A program made the position numbers and the translations under genes. From Pantoea sp. GD03673 (GTDB lineage: Bacteria; Pseudomonadota; Gammaproteobacteria; Enterobacterales; Enterobacteriaceae), in contig NZ_JAOCKJ010000001.1 of the NCBI RefSeq assembly GCF_029844725.1, positions 663,743-727,742 of the forward strand: a stretch of 64,000 nt of DNA. The letters run 5' to 3'. Of the stretch, positions 9,756 through 19,048 are shown one piece after another. Each line of letters opens with the position of its first letter. The first letter of the stretch is position 1. The notes beneath the pieces are model-generated. The model was not told the origin of the DNA. It saw only the letters and a list, made by a program, of their open reading frames with translations, and searched no databases.

Positions 9756-9806
9756 TACTGAGTCCCCGGTTTCTTATAATTTTTGAATCGCCAGGAACTG
9801 ATACTG

Positions 9807-10529
9807 CTAGCGCGCTCCCGCAAGTCGGGCCCGCAGGCGTTTGATCGCCTGACTGTGCAGCTGGCTGACACGGGATTCACCCACATCAAGTACCGCGCCA
9901 ATCTCTTTCAGGTTCAGTTCTTCCTGGTAGTACAGTGTCAGCACCATCTTTTCACGATCGGGTAACGCTTCGATCGCTTCAATGACGCGCTCACGCAGAC
10001 TCCCTTCAAGCAACTGGTGAAGTGGATTAGCCTCTTCATGGCCTTCCGTCACCAGCTCCGCGCTGTCGCCGTGCTCTTCCCGATACTCGTCGTAGGAGAA
10101 GAGTTGACTGTTGTTGGTGTCCAGCAGGATCTGCCGGTACTCCTCCATGGAAACATTCAACTGCTGCGCCACTTCCTGCTCGGAGGCAGAGCGCCCCAGC
10201 GACTGTTCCACTCTGTGCATTGCGCCTGCCACTTCACGTGCGTTACGCCGCACGCTGCGTGGTGCCCAGTCCCGACTGCGAAGCTCGTCGAGCATGGCGC
10301 CACGAATGCGCTGCACGGCATAGGTGGTAAAAGCTGTGCCCTGGAGCGCGTCGTAACGCTCTACGGCATTTAACAGCCCTATCCCACCGGCCTGCAGCAA
10401 GTCGTCAAGCTCAACGCTGGCCGGCAGGCGAACCTGCAGACGCAACGCTTCATGGCGCACCAGCGGCACGTAGCGCTGCCAGAGCGAATGCTTGTCCATC
10501 ACGCCTTCGGCGGTATAGAAATCGTTCAC
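9807..10529 (-). CDS. fliA: Flagellar sigma factor 28, FliA
   Basis: Sigma factor (240 aa) for class III flagellar and chemotaxis genes. Region 2 (LLQAGGIGLLNAVERYD, FTTYAVQRIRGAMLDELRSRDW), region 3 and the region 4 helix-turn-helix (LTLYYQEELNLKEIGAVLDVGESRVSQLHSQ) are intact. Near-identity to E. coli FliA in regions 2 and 4 explains why consensus sigma-28 promoters can be read here upstream of fliA, fliC, fliD and the chemoreceptor. Normally held inactive by FlgM, which is not in the window. Confidence 0.97.
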   Translation of the reverse strand: MNDFYTAEGVMDKHSLWQRYVPLVRHEALRLQVRLPASVELDDLLQAGGIGLLNAVERYDALQGTAFTTYAVQRIRGAMLDELRSRDWAPRSVRRNAREVAGAMHRVEQSLGRSASEQEVAQQLNVSMEEYRQILLDTNNSQLFSYDEYREEHGDSAELVTEGHEEANPLHQLLEGSLRERVIEAIEALPDREKMVLTLYYQEELNLKEIGAVLDVGESRVSQLHSQAIKRLRARLAGAR

Positions 10530-10553
10530 GTTGACTACCCTGCGTTAATGAAG

Positions 10554-10580
10554 TTATCGGCATGATTATCCAATTCTGTA
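10554..10580 (-). promoter_or_regulatory. Sigma-28 promoter of fliAZ
   Basis: Minus strand reads TACA-N15-GCCGATAA, the sigma-28 consensus (TAAA-N15-GCCGATAA) with one change in the -35, 25 bases upstream of the fliA start. It supports autoregulation of fliA. Confidence 0.75.
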
Positions 10581-10638
10581 GCGTTTTCGATTGGCTGAAT
10601 AGGCGGGGTAAAACGAGGCTATTTGATTTTTGTTATGT

Positions 10639-10664
10639 CAGCGTGCAGATCCCTCTGCACGCTG
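10639..10664 (-). terminator. Hairpin after the HNH gene
   Basis: Perfect 10-base-pair stem CAGCGTGCAG/CTGCACGCTG with a 6-base loop, 8 bases past the HNH stop codon. It has no T-run on the minus strand, so termination is plausible but unproven. It separates the HNH gene from the fliA promoter. Confidence 0.5.
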
Positions 10665-10671
10665 GCCGGAA

Positions 10672-11646
10672 TCAGCGACGGTCGCGCAGCCGTTGCCGCG
10701 TGGCGGGGGGCACCGCGGCCCACAAACTGCAGACACGGCCATCCAGCTCCTGATACCAGGGCGCAATATGCTGCAGCGCCTCTTCGCCAGGATGCACCTG
10801 AATCGTTCCCGATTCAGCATCAATGCTAATCAGTCGGTTAATAAATAGCCGCTGTAAATCACTGCGTAAAAACAGGCCGTTATCGATGCTGTTGTCCGCC
10901 AGGACACCATCATCGCCTTCCTGCGTGTCGATATGGCAGGCTTCGACCCACGGCCAGTTGTGGCGTTCGGTCAGCTGGGTTCCGGTCATCACGCAGGCAC
11001 CATATCGCGCTTTAACACCGGCGCTGAATTCCGCCTGGCTGGCGCGCTGAAGCACGCGGGCTTTAACGCGGCGTCCAACTTCCGTTCCCGGCATCACCGC
11101 CGCAGGAACTTTGTGCTGCGGGGTGCTCAGCACCACAATGAACTGAATACGCTGCGACTGCGGAAAACAGGGATCGGCCTGCGGATTAAAGAGCTGCCAG
11201 TAAATGTCTTCATCATCCTGATGCATCAGCACCAGTTTGTAGCCGCGACTGTTTAACAGATTTTGTGCCGTAGCGGATTGTGGATCGATCATCGCGAAGA
11301 CCTGGCTGTTGCCCATCACTTTCCACAGGTTGTCGCGCTTCTCGTTGTCGCTGCGACGAAAATAGAGGAAAGAGAGATTCTGCTTAAGGTAGTGCTCAAA
11401 GCGACGCAGGTAATTTTTACGCTCGTTATCACTGGAGATAAACAGCAGATCCTCCAGCGGGCTGTTGCTCTCTTCCCGTGCGAATACCGCACGGATCTTC
11501 AGCGTGCGCAGGCCGGTTGACGGGCTCAGCAAGGCGCGCGCCGTCAGCTCTTTATCATCAGGGTATTGCAACGCATAACGCCGGGCGATCTCCTCGAAGG
11601 TCAGCCGCTCACCCGGTAACAGGTCGTAATTGAAGCGCATGGACAC
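10672..11646 (-). CDS. HNH-endonuclease-like protein (HNH_2 type) with altered last histidine
   Basis: 324 residues. The C-terminal third is an HNH_2-type module: RRVKARVLQRASQAEFSAGV, YGACVMTG, EACHID (His238), DNSIDNGLFLRSDL (Asn256) and RLFINRLISID. Family members usually read DLHRLFD at the last position; here it is DLQRLF, with Gln265 in place of histidine, so nuclease activity is doubtful. The N-terminal 200 residues resemble nothing I recognise. The gene sits between fliA and the two glycosyltransferase genes, all on the minus strand, in an interval absent from E. coli K-12. Nuclease, DNA-binding regulator or passenger of an insertion are all possible. Confidence 0.75.
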   Translation of the reverse strand: MSMRFNYDLLPGERLTFEEIARRYALQYPDDKELTARALLSPSTGLRTLKIRAVFAREESNSPLEDLLFISSDNERKNYLRRFEHYLKQNLSFLYFRRSDNEKRDNLWKVMGNSQVFAMIDPQSATAQNLLNSRGYKLVLMHQDDEDIYWQLFNPQADPCFPQSQRIQFIVVLSTPQHKVPAAVMPGTEVGRRVKARVLQRASQAEFSAGVKARYGACVMTGTQLTERHNWPWVEACHIDTQEGDDGVLADNSIDNGLFLRSDLQRLFINRLISIDAESGTIQVHPGEEALQHIAPWYQELDGRVCSLWAAVPPATRQRLRDRR

Positions 11647-11763
11647 TCCACAAAGTTAAAATCAAAAAATGATGTTGTTCTGTGAAGAGTTATCGGCAGA
11701 CCGGGGGGGAACTGTAACGGGCGGGGTGATCATCCTTGTCTGACTGCGATGGGCGATGTGCTA

Positions 11764-11812
11764 AAAAAACCTGCACGGGACGGATACGCCTGCGTACCCG
11801 TCCTCCCGGTTT
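11764..11812 (-). terminator. Rho-independent terminator of the glycosyltransferase pair
   Basis: Minus strand after the stop: a long imperfect stem around GGACGGGTACG/CGTATCCGTCC, extended by AACC/GGTT at the base, followed by TTTTTTT. Confidence 0.7.
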
Positions 11813-14800
11813 TAGCACGCCTGGCCGGTCAGCCATGCTGGCCGTTCACCCTGCTGATAAATCCGGTCTGCATTCACTTCCTGATAGATAGTTTCACCCA
11901 GGCTGCGCAATAACGGTGGATTGCTGATCATTTTGTTAATCATAAACCGCCACTGCGACGTTTTATTTTTAACACGCTCAACGCTCCTTATCTCTTTATA
12001 AGCGTCATGATCGCTGGCAAGCACCGGGTAACCGCAGGCACCTAACTGCGCAATGACCTGATGCCCTTCCGCCTGATTCAGCACAGAATCGGAAAGGGGT
12101 GCAAGCGCAAGGTCTAATCTGAGCGACTGAAACATCTCCGGCAGCCTGTTTTGCGGCACTTTACGATGATATTCATGGATCCAGGGTTTCCACGCGTCAG
12201 GACAGGCACCGTAGATAATCCAGCAGACGCGCTCACTCATCTCTTTAATCAGCGCTTCAATATGTCGCCAGTCTTCCGGGAGCAAATCCGCTAGCACGAT
12301 GCCCACTCTGGGCTTCTCGTGGTGGTCGGATGGACGCGGACTGGCCGGGATAAGTTGCTGCCAGTCGGTGCTGAGTTTGTCAGCCTGCAGGACGACGTGT
12401 TGATGGCGGAACAGCTTCAGTGCAGCGGCATTTCTGACCACCAGCAGATCGGCGTTCCGCAGAATCTCATCACGACCAGAGTGATGACTCTCCGTGCTGA
12501 ACGACGCCCTGCTCACCTCAACGATAAAGCGGGTGTCAGGGAACAGATGCCGGTTCCTGAACAGCCACCCGTTTTTGTGGGCCATCACATCGCTCATCAC
12601 CACACACTCAGGCTTGATCCTGTAAAGTTCCGCTGCCGGGACATGCGGGCATATCAGGGTGTGCAGGCCGTTACCGGAATCCGACAGTGACAGCGCGCGC
12701 GCTTTTACACGCTGCGATTCCGCAGTGTCTTTGGCATTAAACAAAAATAACGCGTTGAGCGTTAAGCCCAGACGGGCTGCTATCCGCGAACGATCATTCT
12801 CCCGTTCATAACGCTCACCCTGCCAGGAGAGGTTCGGATTCACCGCAGGATCGCTGGCTAACCGGCCAATCCATTTTTCTGAAAACAGCGAATCGCCGAC
12901 GGTGAGTTCTGCCTCTGCCTTGATCTCATCGCAGCACACCCGCGACTGAGGCACGGCTAACGTCACCGTTTCCTTATCAGAAGCCCTTAACAGCAGATCG
13001 GCGATCGCCTCATTTACCGTCGGCAGCTGTTCATTCAGCCCTCCAGCCTGCTGGCAGGATGCGGTTCGTAGCATGATACATTCACTGCTGAGCAGTAAAT
13101 GTTGTCGTGGCACCCACAGTGCTGGCGAGTCTGCATGCGCCGGGGATAACGGATCGAAGTGACTGCGCGCCGCGCCCTCAACCACGCCGGGGGAATAGAG
13201 GCGGTTACGTTTATTTGTTAAAAACGGCGCACAGGCGAGGAGTTCAGAACGTCCGCAATGGTTCAGCAAGGCGTTCAGCCACGCTGTATTGTTAAAATAA
13301 ATGCCGCAGGACAGATAAAGTGTAAATTCGCCCCGCGCCACTGAGAGAGCATAATTGAGCGCGCTGACGTTGCTGATTTTCTCATCAACGAAATAGACTC
13401 TGAAGATGTCCTCATTCATACCGGATAGTGAGGATAGCCATGTTCTGACACGCGCATCCTGTGACAGGTTATCAATGAAAATGATTTCATAGTCGGTATC
13501 CGTGACGGTATCGACAAACGTCGAAAGCATCCGCTTAACCTGATCAATTGCATCTTCTACGACAATAACGACGCTAAGCTTTTTAATGCCGGCGTCAGGG
13601 TAATGTATAACAAACGCGCCCTTCTCTTTTTCAATCGAAGCGCCGCTGTACCCTCTCAGGGTCAGGTGTTCTGCCAGCAAAGCCTGCTTTAACGCGTCGT
13701 GATGATTGTCTGCTGACAACACCGTCAGCACGGGCAGCGGGATATGCTGAATGTCAGCCATAAGCCGTGCGTTAACCAGCGGGAATAACAAATCCATTTC
13801 AACCGTCTGGTGTGAAATGTGGCGCGATTTAACAATCTCCAGGCACAATTCACGTCTGAAGAAAGCGCCCCTTGCAAAGCATTCCGGCATTGCTAAAAAG
13901 TAATCCAGGTCAAAATCGGGCAGGAAAAGGGACGATGTTCTCCCGTCCGACTCCAGAGCGAGCCGGTCTGAATAAAAGGCCAGTGCAGTCGCCATTTTCT
14001 CGCTGAACAGAGAAAGACTGGCGAAAAGAGTCGGATGGATTCTGTCGCCAGGGCGCAGGAACAGTATCCATTCATGCTGGTCTTCAGCCAGCAGGTGACT
14101 TAACCCGCGGCTGAAGTTTTCGGGTTTGAGATCCTCATCGCTCATTTCCGCAATCGCGCAGAGTTTAACATTCACATTCAGCGTGTGAAGTGAGGTGAGT
14201 GTTGCGTCGAGTGCCTGCTTTGATGCAGTGTCCTGCAGGATCACAACGCTGAGGGACAGACTGCCACCGGCTTCAGCCCGCGCGTTTTCAGGCACGGGAT
14301 ACCGGGCAAGCCAGTTTTCCGTTGAAACAAACTTCTCTTCACTTTTCTTATTGGCAGCCGCCTGGGTTTTACTGAAAAAGTGGGTAAGCTGCTGTGAGAA
14401 GTTTGCTTCAAATTTTCGCATGTGTTCGCGCACTTTATAAAGCCCGGCACGCGTCCTCTCCAGTTCGGCGGGATCGTCACTAAAGCAGACGCCCGCCCCG
14501 CCCATGTCGCGAATCGACGCGTCAGAGATGGCGAACTTTTCATACCCCCTGGCGACCAGAGAAACCACCGGCACCCCACACAACGCCGCGAGGTTGCAGG
14601 TCCCGGACCATTCGAAGGTGTACATCACCGAGGCCGACTTTAAAATCTCTGCCAGCTCCGCCAGAGGGTGAGGATTTTTAACCGAAATAACCGTGATATC
14701 GTCGGGTAACGTCGTAAAATCGACTTTCTCTTCGGGCACCCGATTCAGATAAAGCAGTGTTGTCGTTCTGACTCTGCCGTCATCCGAGAACATTTCTAAA

Positions 14801-15210
14801 TCCGGGCCGACCATCGTTAAAAAATTAACGTCAGGTTCTTTGACAATCAGCTGCGAGCTATACCAGAAGAAGAGATCCTCTTCAGTTTCATCAAGGCGAT
14901 TTCCATTAAGCAGCGCTTCATGATTCAGCATATAGCGCACGCAGACTTCCGCCTTAATCGGATTACCGGAATAGATTTCAGGGTAAACGGCGATGGGTAT
15001 CCGTTCCGCTTTATGCCGGGCATAAATATCCCCGTCCAGCACTGGCGTATTCCAGGCAGGATTGACGATATCGCAGTTTGCCATCCACGCATTGCCGCCA
15101 TGCAGATTGATTTGATGGCAGAGTTTGTGCAAAGCCTGAATACCACCGGATGACTCCCGATAGTCAGGGGAAAATATATAATAAGGGTGTTTATAGTCAG
15201 ACATTGCCAC
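11812..15210 (-). CDS. Giant multi-domain glycosyltransferase, probable flagellin glycosyltransferase (second)
   Basis: 1132 residues without signal peptide or membrane helix, so cytoplasmic. Four parts are visible. A GT-B-like module (residues about 1-300) has SSGGIQALHKL and FEWSGTCNLAALCGVPVVSLV. Two GT-A/GT2-like modules follow: about 320-540 (LSLSVVILQDTAS, ILFLRPGD) and about 550-780 (KKLSVVIVVEDA, YEIIFIDNLSQD, NVSALNYALSVARGEF). A C-terminal GT-B part (about 980-1132) has RVGIVLADLLPEDWRHIEALI and LDLALAPLSDSVLN. It shares the DPA-NPNLS joint and the C-terminal design with its neighbour, suggesting duplication. Lying next to fliC, it probably builds an O-glycan on flagellin; LPS or capsule is the alternative. 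Confidence 0.85.
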   Translation of the reverse strand: MAMSDYKHPYYIFSPDYRESSGGIQALHKLCHQINLHGGNAWMANCDIVNPAWNTPVLDGDIYARHKAERIPIAVYPEIYSGNPIKAEVCVRYMLNHEALLNGNRLDETEEDLFFWYSSQLIVKEPDVNFLTMVGPDLEMFSDDGRVRTTTLLYLNRVPEEKVDFTTLPDDITVISVKNPHPLAELAEILKSASVMYTFEWSGTCNLAALCGVPVVSLVARGYEKFAISDASIRDMGGAGVCFSDDPAELERTRAGLYKVREHMRKFEANFSQQLTHFFSKTQAAANKKSEEKFVSTENWLARYPVPENARAEAGGSLSLSVVILQDTASKQALDATLTSLHTLNVNVKLCAIAEMSDEDLKPENFSRGLSHLLAEDQHEWILFLRPGDRIHPTLFASLSLFSEKMATALAFYSDRLALESDGRTSSLFLPDFDLDYFLAMPECFARGAFFRRELCLEIVKSRHISHQTVEMDLLFPLVNARLMADIQHIPLPVLTVLSADNHHDALKQALLAEHLTLRGYSGASIEKEKGAFVIHYPDAGIKKLSVVIVVEDAIDQVKRMLSTFVDTVTDTDYEIIFIDNLSQDARVRTWLSSLSGMNEDIFRVYFVDEKISNVSALNYALSVARGEFTLYLSCGIYFNNTAWLNALLNHCGRSELLACAPFLTNKRNRLYSPGVVEGAARSHFDPLSPAHADSPALWVPRQHLLLSSECIMLRTASCQQAGGLNEQLPTVNEAIADLLLRASDKETVTLAVPQSRVCCDEIKAEAELTVGDSLFSEKWIGRLASDPAVNPNLSWQGERYERENDRSRIAARLGLTLNALFLFNAKDTAESQRVKARALSLSDSGNGLHTLICPHVPAAELYRIKPECVVMSDVMAHKNGWLFRNRHLFPDTRFIVEVSRASFSTESHHSGRDEILRNADLLVVRNAAALKLFRHQHVVLQADKLSTDWQQLIPASPRPSDHHEKPRVGIVLADLLPEDWRHIEALIKEMSERVCWIIYGACPDAWKPWIHEYHRKVPQNRLPEMFQSLRLDLALAPLSDSVLNQAEGHQVIAQLGACGYPVLASDHDAYKEIRSVERVKNKTSQWRFMINKMISNPPLLRSLGETIYQEVNADRIYQQGERPAWLTGQAC

Positions 15211-15264
15211 TCCGGCCTGCCACAGTGATGAAATCGCTTAACCCATCTGCGTTCTGCGCTGTTT

Positions 15265-15296
15265 CAGGCCATCTGAAAAGTTGATCAGACGGCCTG
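15265..15296. repeat. Inverted repeat between the two glycosyltransferase genes
   Basis: CAGGCC-A-TCTGA and TCAGA-C-GGCCTG form an 11-pair stem with one mismatch over a 9-base loop. There is no T-run on the minus strand; it could act as an mRNA stabiliser or partial attenuator between the two genes. Confidence 0.5.
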
Positions 15297-15321
15297 AAAA
15301 GTTAACAGGTGCCAGCCTCAA

Positions 15322-18300
15322 TCAGGGCTGCCATGCCTTTGCCCACAGGCGCAGGCTCTCGCCTGTCAGCATCCAGTTTTGTCGGATCTCAGCCTGCAGT
15401 TCCCGCCCCATTTTTGCACTGGCATCGGGGTCGGCAAGATGCATGCGGATAGCCTCGCGCCAGTCAATAAACCGGTTATTGACCCGGGTAACCGGAAGAT
15501 TGTCGTCACGATAACAGGCAACGTTACTGCAAATAACCGGCACGCCGCAGGCACCGTATTCCAGTAATCGCAGATTACTTTTGCAGGCGTTGAAGATGTT
15601 GTCTTCAACCGGTGCCAGCGCCAGATCGAGATTAAGGGACGCGAGCGCTGCAGGATAAAGCGTGAGATCCACCCCACTGTGAACCTCATGCACATAGGGC
15701 CGGAGTTTATCCGGGCACATCCCCATAAAGACCCATTCAACATCAGCCGAAAATTCCCGGACGATATCGAAAATCATTTCAAGATCGCCGCGATGACTGA
15801 CGCCACCGGCCCAGCCCACTCGGGGTTTCTTGCCCTGCTGACGCAGTGAATGAAGCCTGCCCCAGGCCTCTGAGGGAAGGCGATTTTTCATCACCACAAT
15901 GTCAGGATGCATATCACGCATCGCGTCGGCCAGTGGCGCGGTCGAGACCACAAAGCGGTCAAAAAAGCTCAGGCTTTTGCGTACTAACTTTGCCGTTTCC
16001 TGCTTATAAGCGTGACGGCCATGATGCTTCATGGGCAGATTAATAATGTAATCATCCAGCTCAAACACTTTGAAGACGTTGTGGAGTTTGCTGACCCGCT
16101 CCATCCAGTTATGGAATGCAGGTGCATACCGGCGCTGGATAATCAGGCTGTCGGGTCTGAACTGCCCCATTTCACTCAGTGTCAGAAGCGTCATGCCGCT
16201 TTTTCCCTGAGCAACGCCTTCCGCTATCATCGCCTCAAGCGGTTGCGTAATACGATAATGTCCGCAACCGTACACATCGGCATTATGCGCCAGGAATGTG
16301 GGCAGATTTTCTGCTCTGACCGTCAGCCCGTTCACATCATCGTTTCTTAATTCGAAGTGACGGCTTCTCAGTGACAGATTGGGGTTATAGGCAGGATCAC
16401 TGGCGACGACCGGCATCCATTCAGCATAAATTTTATCTTCTTCCAGCTGCTTTAATTTGCTGGATGTCTGCACCGTTTCATCCGGGAACGGGCTGGTGCG
16501 GGCTGCGGGGCGGTGTAAACGGGCATACGGCGTCCAGACCGTCAGATACCCCAGCTCTCGCGCTTTCAGACAGAGATCAACATCCGCATACAGGCGCTTG
16601 TCCTGATCAAATCCCCCCAGCTCATCGAAGACCGATTTACGCATCAGCACCAGATCACCCGAAACGGCACTGTAGTTCTGATCGACGTTCATGCGCCCCA
16701 GATAGTTGGCATCTTTGTCGTCATTGCCCCTGAAGACTTCACCCACCGCACCGTTTACACCGAGGACGTAGCCTGCATGCCTGATCTTGTTGTCAGACGA
16801 GAGATGCTTGCCACCAACCGCAAACACTTCCGGTCGCAGTCCATGATTCAGGAGATTGTCGAGCCATTCACCGTCTGTGACCGCCATTTCACAATGCATA
16901 AAAAGCAGATAGTCGCCGGTGGCCTGTTCCGCGGCCAGATTAGCCATGGCGCTGTGACGGAAAGCGCCGTTAAAGCGGGCCGTTTTTATGCGGGCAGGAT
17001 CAACGCCTGCAATGTCTGACACCCATTTGTCCCGCTCAGGCGTTCCCTGGTTATCGCAGATGATGATCATCTCATAACGGTGATAAGTCGTTTTTTCCAG
17101 CACGGTCGTGACGCAACTAATCAGCGAGGCGAGATGCCAGTTAGCCAGAATGATGATGGAGACAACCGGCTTATCGGGATGGTTGTAACGTAAACGGTAA
17201 TTGAAAAAGTTATCTAATGCCGCCCGTCCATCGGGATAGCCACGGTTTTGCAAATGCCGCTCAATGATGGCCACATCTTCAAGGATGTCCCTGCTTTTCA
17301 GCTGCCCTGTTAACAGCGGCTCCGCACTATGACCAATACTGTCAAATCCCTGAGATTCAATCAGCTTAACAATGAGATCAAATTCAGCCGACGCGGGATA
17401 ATCAGCATCCAGTCCTTCGGCAGCTAACAGTAGTTCCCGGCGGAATAGCCAGTGTTGCGCCATCGTTTTGGGGGAACTGAGCAACAAATCAAGATTAAAA
17501 TCGGGCCTGAACGCGGCACCCATTGGCGCATTATCAATGTAGAAAAATTCATCAGCATAGAGCGCTAAACAGGTGTTTTCAGCGAGAAGCATTTTGCTTA
17601 ATGCGATCACACCAGAGGCGTGCAGAACAGTGGTTGCCTCCAGAAACATCACCCACTGGTCTTCACGTTCATGGATGAGTTGATTGATAACAGGGATGCG
17701 GCTCTGCTCTGTGGCGGCATAGCATTCAGCATCCGTGTCGGGAATAACGTCGATGGCAATGATGACCGGTTCAAACCGGATGCCCACTGTTGCTGTCTGG
17801 CTGATTGAGCGTAAAAGCGCATCCAGACCGGCGGCGGTGTCGTGCGTAACGGTAATGACTGCCAGCACGCTGATGGGATGCGCGTGCGTCGCGGCCAGAT
17901 CCACTAACATCTTGTGCTGCAGAGGATTCAGGGTGCGTGAACCTCGCCACGTCGCGAGCGTGCCTAAGGTAAAGTTCTTCTGCTGCTCTTCAGCAAGATT
18001 TTTAAGGCTGAACAGATCGGGTTGCGCCAGCGAGGCAACGCGGACCAGTTGTGGGTCATGCCCGACATCAAACCCGCTTTCGTGACGGATTTTTTCATAT
18101 AACGCTTCACGCCCGTTCCTGAAAATATCGTCACTTTCACGCTGATGAGGCTGAAACTCCACGTCTGAAGCACGCACACTGCACAGCGGCGCGGCAAACC
18201 AGAGAAGGTGGCTGTGGCTCAGATGATGGTGGTAAATGACCAGCGCCGGAACCGCCTGCAATGCCGGTTCTCCGGTGGTGAGCAGTGACTGATCGATCAG

Positions 18301-18855
18301 GCTGCTGGTGAGATCGTCGCGATAAAACAGCGCTGCGGTCAGTTCGCCCGGCAGGCTGTACGCTTTCAGTGTCTGATTACGCAGCAAATCCTGGCCGTTG
18401 ATAATACAATTTTCGCTGTTCAGCGCTGATGTGGAGATAAGCTCGGGCAGGACTTCATCCTGTGGACCTATCCGCTCCCGACGGGAGATCGCTACCCGAC
18501 ACGCAGGGTGTGCCATCAGTCCGGCCACTAACGTGGAGACGCAGACCGGTTTCAGAAGATCGGCATCGGACAGGAACTTGATATATTTTCCGCGCGCCGC
18601 GCTAACGGCAGCCTGATAAACCGGTCCGGTTTCGTCGTCGATTTTGACATAGCGGAGAAGGTGGCCGTGTTGATCAAGATAACTTTCGAGCTTCTTGTGA
18701 ATAAAAGGGGCATCACTGTAATCAGCCACAATGATTTCGATATGCGGGTAATCCTGGCTGAGTGCGCTGTCGAGCGCGCGCGTAAACCAGGCTGAAGCCC
18801 CTGCGGTAATAATAATGCTGACCAGATCGTGTTGATGCATTTTACTCTCTCTCAC
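15322..18855 (-). CDS. Giant multi-domain glycosyltransferase, probable flagellin glycosyltransferase (first)
   Basis: 1177 residues, cytoplasmic. A first GT2 module starts at once (HDLVSIIITAGASAWFTRAL, YPHIEIIVADYSD, KYIKFLSDADLL with a DxD-like motif). A second GT2-like region around residues 340-540 contains ALYADEFFYI. A third GT2 module (about 570-790) has KPVVSIIILANWH, YEMIIICDNQGTP, ATGDYLLFMHCEM and the acceptor-side LGGFDQDKRLYADVDLCLKARE. A C-terminal GT-B domain (about 850-1177) has VGWAGGVSHRGDLEMI, LDLALAPVEDNIFNACKS and LLEYGACGVPVICS. One polypeptide could add several sugars in turn. Its position just beyond fliC points to flagellin as substrate, as in the flagellin glycosylation islands described for enterobacteria. 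No sigma-28 promoter is seen upstream of it. Confidence 0.87.
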   Translation of the reverse strand: MRESKMHQHDLVSIIITAGASAWFTRALDSALSQDYPHIEIIVADYSDAPFIHKKLESYLDQHGHLLRYVKIDDETGPVYQAAVSAARGKYIKFLSDADLLKPVCVSTLVAGLMAHPACRVAISRRERIGPQDEVLPELISTSALNSENCIINGQDLLRNQTLKAYSLPGELTAALFYRDDLTSSLIDQSLLTTGEPALQAVPALVIYHHHLSHSHLLWFAAPLCSVRASDVEFQPHQRESDDIFRNGREALYEKIRHESGFDVGHDPQLVRVASLAQPDLFSLKNLAEEQQKNFTLGTLATWRGSRTLNPLQHKMLVDLAATHAHPISVLAVITVTHDTAAGLDALLRSISQTATVGIRFEPVIIAIDVIPDTDAECYAATEQSRIPVINQLIHEREDQWVMFLEATTVLHASGVIALSKMLLAENTCLALYADEFFYIDNAPMGAAFRPDFNLDLLLSSPKTMAQHWLFRRELLLAAEGLDADYPASAEFDLIVKLIESQGFDSIGHSAEPLLTGQLKSRDILEDVAIIERHLQNRGYPDGRAALDNFFNYRLRYNHPDKPVVSIIILANWHLASLISCVTTVLEKTTYHRYEMIIICDNQGTPERDKWVSDIAGVDPARIKTARFNGAFRHSAMANLAAEQATGDYLLFMHCEMAVTDGEWLDNLLNHGLRPEVFAVGGKHLSSDNKIRHAGYVLGVNGAVGEVFRGNDDKDANYLGRMNVDQNYSAVSGDLVLMRKSVFDELGGFDQDKRLYADVDLCLKARELGYLTVWTPYARLHRPAARTSPFPDETVQTSSKLKQLEEDKIYAEWMPVVASDPAYNPNLSLRSRHFELRNDDVNGLTVRAENLPTFLAHNADVYGCGHYRITQPLEAMIAEGVAQGKSGMTLLTLSEMGQFRPDSLIIQRRYAPAFHNWMERVSKLHNVFKVFELDDYIINLPMKHHGRHAYKQETAKLVRKSLSFFDRFVVSTAPLADAMRDMHPDIVVMKNRLPSEAWGRLHSLRQQGKKPRVGWAGGVSHRGDLEMIFDIVREFSADVEWVFMGMCPDKLRPYVHEVHSGVDLTLYPAALASLNLDLALAPVEDNIFNACKSNLRLLEYGACGVPVICSNVACYRDDNLPVTRVNNRFIDWREAIRMHLADPDASAKMGRELQAEIRQNWMLTGESLRLWAKAWQP

Positions 18856-18996
18856 TGACTCCTCTTAGTCATGATCGACTGAGAGCAGCGCACATTTTGC
18901 TTTAGCATAATCTTTGTGCCTGGGTTCAATCGGAGAAGTAAAACAGCAAACAGGGGCTAATCTGCCAGAACGGCAACGCAGTCCTCGTTTTCAGCC

Positions 18997-19026
18997 AAAA
19001 AAAACCCCGCCGAAGCGAGGTTTTTT
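18997..19026 (-). terminator. Rho-independent terminator of fliC
   Basis: Minus strand: AAAAAACCTCGC-TTCG-GCGGGGTTTTTTTT, a stem with a UUCG tetraloop and a long T-run, 23 bases past the fliC stop. Confidence 0.9.
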
Positions 19027-19048
19027 ACGTTGATTCAGTAAGAATCGA

